A stretch of 64,000 nt of DNA, taken from assembly GCA_041918615.1 (NCBI GenBank), contig JAYRVH010000043.1, positions 124,001 to 188,000 of the forward strand, written 5' to 3'. Shown one piece after another: positions 9,008 through 16,157 of this stretch. Position numbers and translations under genes: made by a program. Positions within the stretch are counted from its first letter, which is position 1, and each line of letters begins with the position of its first letter. The notes beneath the pieces were generated by a model that made no database searches, was not told the origin of the DNA, and saw only the letters and a list, made by a program, of their open reading frames with translations. Origin of the DNA: JAEUJM01 sp041918615 (GTDB taxonomy: Bacteria > Actinomycetota > Acidimicrobiia > Acidimicrobiales > DATDAH01).

Positions 9008-10338
9008 GGCCGGGCCAGCCGGTCGGCGATCGGGGCGAGGTGCCGCCAGATGGCCCGGGCCGACAGCTGTGCCCCGAGCTCGTTCGTGTGCAACCCATCG
9101 ATGTAGATCGGGGCCGGGGCGTCGTCGAGGGCGTCCGAGATGTCGATGCCCAGGTCGCCCACCCGGGCACCGAGCTCGTCGTAGTCGGGGTCCTGGCCCT
9201 TCGGCAATGCAGGCTGCCAGAAGACCACCGTGGGCACGCCGTGCTCGCGGGCGACCTGCTGGATGAGGGGCAGGGTGCGGCGGTAGATCGCCTCCGCGTT
9301 GTCGACTGCCTGCAGCCGGTCGGCGAGGGGCGGCCGGTAGTAGGGCTCGTCGGCGGCCGCAGGTGCGAGGGTGAGGACCGAGCCCGCCCGTCGCCAAAGC
9401 TTGTGCACGGCGCTCGTGTCGACGTAGTCCTGCCCGACCGAGGGCTCGCCCGGGACGTCGACCTGGGGGAACGGCGGCGCGCGTCTGAAGCCGTCGGCGG
9501 TCACCGCCAACTGGAAGATGGCCGGCTGCTCGCTCAGGTTCTCGGGCGCCTCGGTCTGGGTCGAGAGCTCGTTGAAGCCGTGGTAGAAGACGGCCAGGTC
9601 GGGCGGGTCGCGACGGGCCAGCTCCTGCTCGAGCACCAGGAACTCCTGAAAGGCCGTATACCCCCGGAGGCCGTAGTTCACGACGCGGAGGTTCACGCCG
9701 TCGCGCTCGGCCAGGCGCGCCACCTCGGACGGGATGGTGTGCAGGTCGCGCTGGCCCTCGCCCCACAGCGTCGAGCCGCCGAAGAACCACACCGTCGTCG
9801 CATCGTCGCCCTTGGCCCCCTGCGGCTCGTACGACCGCCGGATGCCCTCGGCCGAGTCGATGAATCGGCCGTGCACCGGTGCCTCTCGTGGACCGACGAA
9901 GGGCACATAGGTGAAGGGCACCGCCTCGAGCTCCGAGAAGTAGCGGTCGGCCCAGGGCGAGTCTGCCATCGCCTCGCTGCGCGCTCGCGGGTCCCGTGGT
10001 GACGGGAGATCCGCTCCCGCCAGTTCGGCCGCCGACACGGCATCGGCGGCGTCGGCGGTGGCCCGTTGCCACAGCGTGCCGACGCCCCAGTCGACGGCCA
10101 CCAGGACCACCAGGCAACCCGCCGCGGCGGGCACGACGCGCAACAGGGCGGTCCGCGCGGCCACAGCCGCTCCGCGCACCGAGGCCGGGCGGGAGAGCAC
10201 CACGTACTGCGAGGCCACTGCCGCCAGCACCAGTGCGAGCAGCGGGCCAACGACTCGCGCCGCGAGCAGCACCGGCAGAGCGGACGGTAGCACCAGCCAC
10301 CATCGAGAGCGCTGCCCTCCTCGCTCCCGTGTCGACAT
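9004..10338 (-). CDS. Membrane-anchored SGNH/GDSL hydrolase
   Basis: 444 residues. Two or three membrane helices in the first 90 residues place the rest outside the cell. WFFGGSTLWGEGQRD carries the nucleophile Ser189 and DGLHTNELG carries the Asp414-His417 pair, the SGNH catalytic elements. YGLRGYTAFQE (Gly block) and FYHGFNELS (Asn block) complete the four SGNH blocks. The nearest relative by eye is the 14132-15460 protein. Likely an O-acyl esterase or transferase acting on surface glycan, by family; the substrate is unknown. It leads a two-gene operon with the inactive paralog and starts leaderless from TACTCT. Confidence 0.85.
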   Translation of the reverse strand: MSTRERGGQRSRWWLVLPSALPVLLAARVVGPLLALVLAAVASQYVVLSRPASVRGAAVAARTALLRVVPAAAGCLVVLVAVDWGVGTLWQRATADAADAVSAAELAGADLPSPRDPRARSEAMADSPWADRYFSELEAVPFTYVPFVGPREAPVHGRFIDSAEGIRRSYEPQGAKGDDATTVWFFGGSTLWGEGQRDLHTIPSEVARLAERDGVNLRVVNYGLRGYTAFQEFLVLEQELARRDPPDLAVFYHGFNELSTQTEAPENLSEQPAIFQLAVTADGFRRAPPFPQVDVPGEPSVGQDYVDTSAVHKLWRRAGSVLTLAPAAADEPYYRPPLADRLQAVDNAEAIYRRTLPLIQQVAREHGVPTVVFWQPALPKGQDPDYDELGARVGDLGIDISDALDDAPAPIYIDGLHTNELGAQLSARAIWRHLAPIADRLARP

Positions 10339-10345
10339 CGCCGCG

Positions 10346-10351
10346 AGAGTA
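10346..10351 (-). promoter_or_regulatory. -10 box TACTCT, leaderless start at 10338
   Basis: TACTCT on the minus strand, 7 nt before ATG 10338. Confidence 0.5.
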
Positions 10352-10432
10352 GCGGTGACCCTTCCGACGACGCCCGCGCCTCCCGACGCCGCACACGACC
10401 GGGGCGCGCGGCCAGCGGCAAGGCCGATCCCC

Positions 10433-10438
10433 TAGTCT
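10433..10438 (+). promoter_or_regulatory. -10-like TAGTCT for the 10448 gene
   Basis: TAGTCT ends 9 nt before ATG 10448, giving a leaderless or nearly leaderless transcript. No Shine-Dalgarno sequence is visible. Confidence 0.4.
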
Positions 10439-10447
10439 CTCGTCGAG

Positions 10448-11953
10448 ATGGCGCTCGATCGCTCGGTACTCGCACGAGGTGCCCGTCCACCGAACGAAGC
10501 TGCTAGTTGGGGCGAGGTCGGCGCACGCCTCGGGGGCTCCACGCGCTCGGCGGGCGCCGCGACGGCGTGGCCGAACCTGGCCATCGCGCTCGTCCTCGCC
10601 TGCCTGCTCGCGGCCTCGGGGCGGGTTCCTGCCGCGATGGGGGCGGTGCTCGCCGGCACCGCTGGCGCCCAGATGACCGCTCTCGCCTGGGCCCCGTGGC
10701 TCCGATGCCTCGGCGGCCTCGAACGGGCGATCGCCACGGGGCTCCGCACCTTGTGCCTCGGCGTCTTCTTCGCCGTCGTCGTCTGCCCGCTCTGGCTGGT
10801 GGGACGTCTTGTCCGCCACGACCCGCTCGCGGTGACCACCCGGACCAGTGGCCGGCCGCCGGTGCCGACCCGGCCCTACGCCTGGGAGCGCTCGAGTCTC
10901 CCCGTCCTCCGCCGGGTCGTGGCCCCGGCGCTCATCTGCCTCGTCATGGTCGCTGCCGCGTTCCTGGTCTGGCCCACCGGCGCGCGCGACACGGCTCCCA
11001 CCAACACGGCGCTGACCAGCCCCCATGCGCTCATCGCCCACGAGGGCGACGCCTGGGCACCCGCACTGTTCGCCGAGGAGTCCGAGCTCAACAACCGCTA
11101 CGACCCATACGTGACCTTCCGCCCGGTTGACCACGAGGGTCGCTACATCAACGTCGAGGACGGCGTCCGCCGCAGCTACCGCGACATCGGCCCATCGGCC
11201 GGCAGTGCGCTCGACGTGTGGTTCTTCGGCGGATCAACGCTGTTCGGCATCGGGCAGCGGGACGACCACACCATCCCCTCCGAGATCGTCCGTCTGGCCG
11301 AGCACGACGGCCTCGCGATCCGCGCGTGGAACTTCGGCATGTCGTCCTACGTCAACTGGCAGGAGACCGTGCTGTTCCTGGAGCTGCTCCAACAGCGTCC
11401 CGCACCCGATCTGGTCGTGTTCTACGACGGCGCCAACGACGCGACCGTATACGCCCGTGACGGCACGACATGGCCGAGCAACGTCTTCGCACCGGACCTC
11501 GAACGCACCCTCGTCGACAAGGGTGCGTTCATCATCCCGCCGGACTCGGTCCCCGATCGCCGTACGGAGGTCCAGCGGGTGCGCGACTTCCTACGCGCGC
11601 TAGAAGCGGGCGGGAAGACCGCGGACCACGCCGCCGCCGCACTCGGCGTTCCGGTGCGCCACTTCCTCCAGCCGGTACTCGGCACGAAGCGCCCGATGAC
11701 GACCCACGACCGGGCGGCGTACAGAGCCATGAGCGCGGAGCCCCGATTCGACCAGAGCCGGTGGGACGTGATCCGGGCGCAGGCGCTGCCGGACGGCCTC
11801 ATCGACGTGACCGACGCGCTCGACGGCGTCACCGACACCGTCTACTTCGACCAGGTGCACACCAACGAGCTCGGCGCCGCCGTGGTCGCCCGTGCCATGT
11901 ACCGGCACCTTCGCCCCGTCCTCGAGCGGCTCGAGACGCCGGCCCCCGGGTAG
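10448..11953 (+). CDS. Membrane-anchored SGNH/GDSL hydrolase
   Basis: 501 residues. Membrane segments lie near 42-58, 63-85, 100-120 and 156-176, with GRLVRHDPLAV (SxtJ-like DPL block) between the third and fourth. The catalytic part has WFFGGSTLFGIGQRDDHTIPSE (Ser263), a FYDGANDA block and DQVHTNELG (Asp468, His471), so it should be active. Divergent from the 9004 gene and followed after 89 bp by a B12-type radical SAM gene on the same strand. The same SGNH plus B12-radical-SAM pairing recurs near 51-54.6 kb. Confidence 0.85.
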   Translation: MALDRSVLARGARPPNEAASWGEVGARLGGSTRSAGAATAWPNLAIALVLACLLAASGRVPAAMGAVLAGTAGAQMTALAWAPWLRCLGGLERAIATGLRTLCLGVFFAVVVCPLWLVGRLVRHDPLAVTTRTSGRPPVPTRPYAWERSSLPVLRRVVAPALICLVMVAAAFLVWPTGARDTAPTNTALTSPHALIAHEGDAWAPALFAEESELNNRYDPYVTFRPVDHEGRYINVEDGVRRSYRDIGPSAGSALDVWFFGGSTLFGIGQRDDHTIPSEIVRLAEHDGLAIRAWNFGMSSYVNWQETVLFLELLQQRPAPDLVVFYDGANDATVYARDGTTWPSNVFAPDLERTLVDKGAFIIPPDSVPDRRTEVQRVRDFLRALEAGGKTADHAAAALGVPVRHFLQPVLGTKRPMTTHDRAAYRAMSAEPRFDQSRWDVIRAQALPDGLIDVTDALDGVTDTVYFDQVHTNELGAAVVARAMYRHLRPVLERLETPAPG

Positions 11954-12004
11954 GCCCGCCGCTCTCGCTGGGCCGGGCCCTGACCGAAGCAGCCGGCCGT
12001 CACG

Positions 12005-12010
12005 TAGCAT
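12005..12010 (+). promoter_or_regulatory. -10-like TAGCAT for the 12043 gene
   Basis: TAGCAT lies 32 nt before GTG 12043, which would give a leader of about 26 nt. No clear -35. Confidence 0.3.
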
Positions 12011-12042
12011 CGGGGCGACGCCGAGCCGAGAGTTGGACAGCC

Positions 12043-13689
12043 GTGCAGGTCACCTTGTTGCAGTGCCCCGCCAACAACCCCGACAGCCCGCCGTACGCCT
12101 TCGCGCTGTTGAACGCGGCGCTGAAGCAGCAGGGGCACGAGCCCCACGTGTTCGACCTGAACATCGCGCTGTACCACCAGGCCAAGTCCGTGAGCGAGGA
12201 CAACGCGTGGGCAACCGGACACAGCCAGGAGTCGCCCATCGAATACTGGATCGACGAGGCGTTCTCCCGCAGGAACCTCGATGCTCACGAGGGTTTCATC
12301 GACGACTACCTGGATCGCGTGCTCGAGGTGGCTTCCCCGCTGATCGGGTTCTCGGTGCACACCAGCTCGTACTGGCCCAGCGTCCAGATCGCCGAGAAGC
12401 TCAAGGCGAAGGACCCGAGCCGGCTGCTCATCTTCGGAGGGCCCTACTGCTTCTTGAACCACGAGGGCGACCGGATGCTCGAGCGGCACGACTTCATCGA
12501 CATGGTCTGCTTCCTCGAGGCCGAGCGCAGCTTCCCCGAGCTGGTCGATCGCCTCGACCGAGGCGAGGACCCCACCGACCTGCACGGCTACGGGTTCCGC
12601 CTCGCCGACGGCCAGATCCGCAACAACCTCATCGACACCATCCACCGCAAGGAGCCCGGAGGCACGCTGGTCGAGGACCTGGACACCATCCCGTTCGCCG
12701 ACTGGTCCTGCTACGACATCGCCGACTACGAGGAGAAGTACCTCCCCATCATCACCAGCCGGGGCTGCATCCGCCGCTGCAGCTTCTGCAGCGAGGCCCC
12801 CATCTGGGGTCGGTTCCGCTACCGCAGCGCGCCGAACATCGCCGAGGAGATGCTCCTGCAGTCACGCCGCTACCCCGAGGTCAGGACCTTCTGGTTCATG
12901 GACTCGTTGGTCAACGGCAACGTCGAGATGCTGGCCGAGCTGTGCGACCTGCTCATCGCCGCGGGGTCGGCCGGCGTCGACGGCAAGGAGCGCGGCGACG
13001 GCCGGTTCGGGTGGACGGGCCAGTTCCTCGTCCGCAAGCAGATGACCGAGGCGCTCTGGGAGAAGATCTCCCTCGCGGGCGGCCAGTGGTTCGCCTGCGG
13101 CCTCGAGAACGGCAGCGACCGCATCCTGCGCATGATGCGAAAGGGCTACGACCGAGCGACGGCCAAGGAGGTCATCAGCCGGGCGCACCGAGTGGACCCG
13201 GACTTGATCAGCGTCGCGATGTTCGTCGTCGGCCACCCGCTCGAGACCGAGGACGACTTCGAGGACACGCTCGAGATGATCGAGTTCCTGAAGGGGATGG
13301 GGATCTCCTCGTCGGTGAGCGTCTGCGACATCCGCAAGGGCTCGCACCTCTGGTTCAACCGGGACGCCTACGAGATCGTGTGCCCCTTCAACGAGCTGCA
13401 TCCCGACGGCGACCCCGCGGCGTGGTACTCGAAGGACGGGACGAACAACCCCGAATACCGCCAGGGACTGCTCGAGCGCACCAAGGAGCTGGAGGCGACG
13501 ATGCTCCACACCTTGAAGCCTGGCGAGAAGGGGCTCGTGGAGGGCGGCATGAACGTCCACCTCCACAGCCTCGACATGCCCGGCCTCGAGGTACCGCCCC
13601 TCGAGCCGTCGTTGTTCGAGCGCGTCTCCCAGGTGATCCTCAAGCGACGGCCGAGGCCCGAGGCGAAGGCCGAGACCAACCCCCGCTGA
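12043..13689 (+). CDS. B12-binding-type radical SAM enzyme
   Basis: 548 residues from GTG 12043; the frame upstream is antisense or intergenic. Residues 1-150 form a cobalamin-binding-like Rossmann region (PPYAFALLNAALKQQGH, then LIGFSVHTSSYWPS and FGGPYCF). The radical SAM motif is CIRRCSFC in the middle, followed by FWFMDSLVNGN and FACGLENGSDRIL, as in B12-dependent radical SAM methyltransferases and related enzymes. The product is likely cytosolic. These families methylate or rearrange unactivated carbons; the substrate here is unknown. It follows an SGNH hydrolase gene on the same strand, supporting a shared surface-molecule pathway. Confidence 0.82.
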   Translation: MQVTLLQCPANNPDSPPYAFALLNAALKQQGHEPHVFDLNIALYHQAKSVSEDNAWATGHSQESPIEYWIDEAFSRRNLDAHEGFIDDYLDRVLEVASPLIGFSVHTSSYWPSVQIAEKLKAKDPSRLLIFGGPYCFLNHEGDRMLERHDFIDMVCFLEAERSFPELVDRLDRGEDPTDLHGYGFRLADGQIRNNLIDTIHRKEPGGTLVEDLDTIPFADWSCYDIADYEEKYLPIITSRGCIRRCSFCSEAPIWGRFRYRSAPNIAEEMLLQSRRYPEVRTFWFMDSLVNGNVEMLAELCDLLIAAGSAGVDGKERGDGRFGWTGQFLVRKQMTEALWEKISLAGGQWFACGLENGSDRILRMMRKGYDRATAKEVISRAHRVDPDLISVAMFVVGHPLETEDDFEDTLEMIEFLKGMGISSSVSVCDIRKGSHLWFNRDAYEIVCPFNELHPDGDPAAWYSKDGTNNPEYRQGLLERTKELEATMLHTLKPGEKGLVEGGMNVHLHSLDMPGLEVPPLEPSLFERVSQVILKRRPRPEAKAETNPR

Positions 13690-13729
13690 CGACCGGTGGG
13701 GGCCGCCGGGCCGTCGGCTCGCGGACTGG

Positions 13730-14087
13730 TCAGCAGGAGGTAGCCGATGCCAGCAGCGTGCGGATGCCCTCGGCCGAGTTGGCGAATCGACCGTGCACCG
13801 GTGTCTCTCGCGGCCCGATGTACGGCACATGGGTCCAGTCGAGTGCCTCCGTCTCCGCGAACGAGCGGGCCGCCCAGGGTGCCTCCACCATGGCGTCAGG
13901 ATGCACGCGCTCGTCCCTGGCGGGCGACAGCCGAGCGCTTGCGAGGGCGACGGTGATGACCGGCTCGCAGGGCCACGGCGCTCGCCGCAGGCGACGGCAC
14001 GACCTGCACCGCCAGGCCGAAGGCCACGGGGCCGGCAAGCGGGCCACCCAGGACCACCGCCGCGAGGGTGGCGAACAGCACCGTCAC
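13730..14087 (-). pseudogene. Decayed N-terminal fragment of an SGNH hydrolase gene
   Basis: A frame from 14047 to 13730 encodes WTHVPYIGPRETPVHGRF and NSAEGIR, matching FTYVPFIGPREVPVHGRF and the xxADGIR segment of the adjacent 14132 gene. It then ends in unrelated sequence just before the catalytic block. The membrane-helix part lies in a different frame (14087-13896, VLGGPLAGPVAFGL), so there is at least one frameshift plus loss of the C-terminal 270 residues. It lies directly downstream of an intact paralog, consistent with a decayed tandem duplicate. Confidence 0.75.
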
Positions 14088-14131
14088 AGTCGTCCAGGGG
14101 CCCCTTCGGCGAACGTCTCGTCTCCGCTACA

Positions 14132-15460
14132 TCACCGATCCGGCAGGCCGTCGACGGCCGCTGAGAGGTACGCCCAGATGGCGGTCGCCGACAGCCGCGC
14201 ACCCACCTCGTTGGTGTGGACCGCATCGATGTAGATGGGCGAGGGCGGGTCGTCGAGCGAGTCGGTGATGTCGATGTGCGCATCGGCGAGGCGATCACTG
14301 AGCGTGTTGTAGAAGGTGTTGTCGCCGCGCCGGCCGCCCGGCTGCCAGAAGATCAGCGACGGTACCTGGTGCTCATGGGCCACGTGCCGGATGAGGCCCA
14401 GGCTGCGCCGGTAGATCTGCTGGGACGCGTTCAGGGCCAGGTCGAGTTGGGCCTCCGTCGGGTGGAAGGGCGCCTCGTCGGCCCCGGCGGGGGCCGCGAC
14501 CATCCCGCCGAGGCCACGCAGCGCCTTGTTGAACAAGCTGGTCTCGGCGTACGTGCGCGCCACCGAAGGCTCGTCGGCAGGATCACGGTCCGGCACCGGC
14601 GGTGCGCGACCGAACGCTTCGGCCGTGACGTCGATCTGGTACATGGACGGTTGGCGACCGAGGTTGTCACGATCCTCCAGCAGGCTGAACATCTCGTTCA
14701 GCCCGTGGTAGAACACCGCCAGGTCGGGAGGATCGCGCCGGGCCAACTCCTGCTCGAAGACCAGGAACTCCTGGAATGCCGTGTAGCCCCGTACGCCGTA
14801 GTTGGCCACCCGGAGAGTGACCCCTTCCCCCTCGGCCAACCGCGCCGCCTCGGACGGGATGGTGTGCCGGTCGCGCTGGCCCTCGCCCCACATGGTCGAC
14901 CCGCCGAAGAACCACACGTCCACCGCATCGTCGCCGTCGGCCCCGGGCGGCTCGTAGGAAGACCGTATGCCGTCGGCCGCGTTGACGAATCGACCGTGCA
15001 CCGGCACTTCGCGGGGGCCGATGAAGGGCACGTAGGTGAACGGGACGGCCGCCAGCTCCTCGAAGTAGCGATCCGCCCACGCCTCGCCGGCCAGCGCGTT
15101 GCTCCGCGACCGCTTGTCGGTCGCCGGTGCGAGGTCCGCCGTCGCCAGCTCGAGCGGCGGCGCCGGTTCGGTACCGGGCTCACCCGTGGCCCGGTTCCAC
15201 GCCAGGCCGGTGGCGAAGTCGAGGGCCACGACCACGGCGAGGCACCCGACGACACCAGGCACGACGCGTACGAGGAACGTGCGGACCGCCCGACCGAGCG
15301 CAGGCAGCGACCGCGCTGCCACCACCAGTTGTGCCGACAGACCCGTGACCAGTACGGCGAGCAGCGGCCCGCCGACCATGCCGGCGAGGGCGATGACACT
15401 CACCACGAGGATCGCGACGTACGGCAGGTCTCGCCGCCCACCGCTGCCCGCTCTGGCCAT
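14132..15460 (-). CDS. Membrane-anchored SGNH/GDSL hydrolase
   Basis: 442 residues. N-terminal membrane helices lie at about 12-50 and 62-82, then the secreted catalytic part. WFFGGSTMWGEGQRDRHTIPSE contains Ser188 and DAVHTNEVG contains Asp412 and His415. VANYGVRGYTAFQEF and FYHGLNEMF are the Gly and Asn blocks. It matches the 9004 protein nearly collinearly, so the two are close paralogs. It lacks the DPL (SxtJ-like) module found in the longer members. Confidence 0.85.
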   Translation of the reverse strand: MARAGSGGRRDLPYVAILVVSVIALAGMVGGPLLAVLVTGLSAQLVVAARSLPALGRAVRTFLVRVVPGVVGCLAVVVALDFATGLAWNRATGEPGTEPAPPLELATADLAPATDKRSRSNALAGEAWADRYFEELAAVPFTYVPFIGPREVPVHGRFVNAADGIRSSYEPPGADGDDAVDVWFFGGSTMWGEGQRDRHTIPSEAARLAEGEGVTLRVANYGVRGYTAFQEFLVFEQELARRDPPDLAVFYHGLNEMFSLLEDRDNLGRQPSMYQIDVTAEAFGRAPPVPDRDPADEPSVARTYAETSLFNKALRGLGGMVAAPAGADEAPFHPTEAQLDLALNASQQIYRRSLGLIRHVAHEHQVPSLIFWQPGGRRGDNTFYNTLSDRLADAHIDITDSLDDPPSPIYIDAVHTNEVGARLSATAIWAYLSAAVDGLPDR

Positions 15461-15466
15461 CTGCTC

Positions 15467-15472
15467 ACAGTA
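15467..15472 (-). promoter_or_regulatory. -10 box TACTGT, leaderless start at 15460
   Basis: TACTGT on the minus strand, 6 nt before ATG 15460. Confidence 0.5.
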
Positions 15473-15646
15473 GTGACCGCTCCGGGACTCCCGACCGCGC
15501 CCGGACGGGAGAGAGAGCCTCGACGGGGCGACAACGGGCGGCGTGCCAGGGTCCTGCGATGGTGCGCACCCCGGACCGTCCCACGGTGTTCAATGGGTCG
15601 CGACGACAGGGCCCGGCGACGGGCCCCGACGAGAGAACGGCGATCG

Positions 15647-16153
15647 ATGCGACGAGACGAGGCGGAGCGCGAAGGGAGTGCGGAAACACCCCCCACAGAG
15701 CTGACCAGTCCCGGCGGCCGGCCCCTCCACCCGGTGCTCGCCGCGGTCGCGATCGGGGCATGGGTCTGCAGCTTCGGATTCGATCTGGTCTCGCGGGTCG
15801 CCGACACGGCCTGGGTCTACGAGCGGGGCGCCTATGTCCTCACGGCCATCGGTGTGGTGGTGGGCGTCGTCGCCGCCACCGTGGGCTTCGCCGACCTGGT
15901 CCAGATTCCGCGGGAGACCCGGGCCTTTCACGTCGGCGTCCGCCACCTGGTCTGCATGGACAGCTGCCTCGTCCTGTTCACCGCCTCCCTCATGATCCGT
16001 CGCTCCTCCGACTTCGAGTGGCACACGGGCGTGGGCGTCGTGCCCATGGGCCTGTCGATCGCCGGTCTCATGGTCCTCGGTGCCGGCGTCCGGCTGGGCA
16101 GTCGGTTGACCTACACCCACGGCGTCCGGGTCGCGTCCCACCCCGACCGCTGA
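15647..16153 (+). CDS. DUF2231-type small membrane protein
   Basis: 168 residues with four predicted membrane helices. GRPLHPVLAAVAIGAWVCSF and FDLVSR match GQPFHPLLASIPFGAWVISF and FDLAAH of the 36687 protein, so the two are paralogs of the DUF2231 kind. The conserved HP near the first helix is typical. ATG 15647 is preceded by a weak GAGA element; ATG 15593 is an in-frame alternative. Function unknown; convergent with the ABC exporter operon. Confidence 0.7.
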   Translation: MRRDEAEREGSAETPPTELTSPGGRPLHPVLAAVAIGAWVCSFGFDLVSRVADTAWVYERGAYVLTAIGVVVGVVAATVGFADLVQIPRETRAFHVGVRHLVCMDSCLVLFTASLMIRRSSDFEWHTGVGVVPMGLSIAGLMVLGAGVRLGSRLTYTHGVRVASHPDR

Positions 16154-16157
16154 ACCA

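Noticed and set aside
7481..11134. A 1217-codon open frame on the minus strand
   Set aside because: Only 7481-9007 has SGNH-type protein sequence; the rest is Arg/Pro/Gly-rich reading of other genes in a wrong frame, as is usual at this GC content.
12862..14298. A 478-codon minus-strand frame across the B12 radical SAM gene
   Set aside because: Most of it is antisense to the clearly coding plus-strand gene; only the part overlapping the decayed SGNH fragment has any protein similarity.
14216..16153. A 645-codon plus-strand frame ending in the DUF2231 protein
   Set aside because: The first ~475 codons are antisense to the SGNH gene and lack protein-like composition; the real gene starts at 15647 or 15593.
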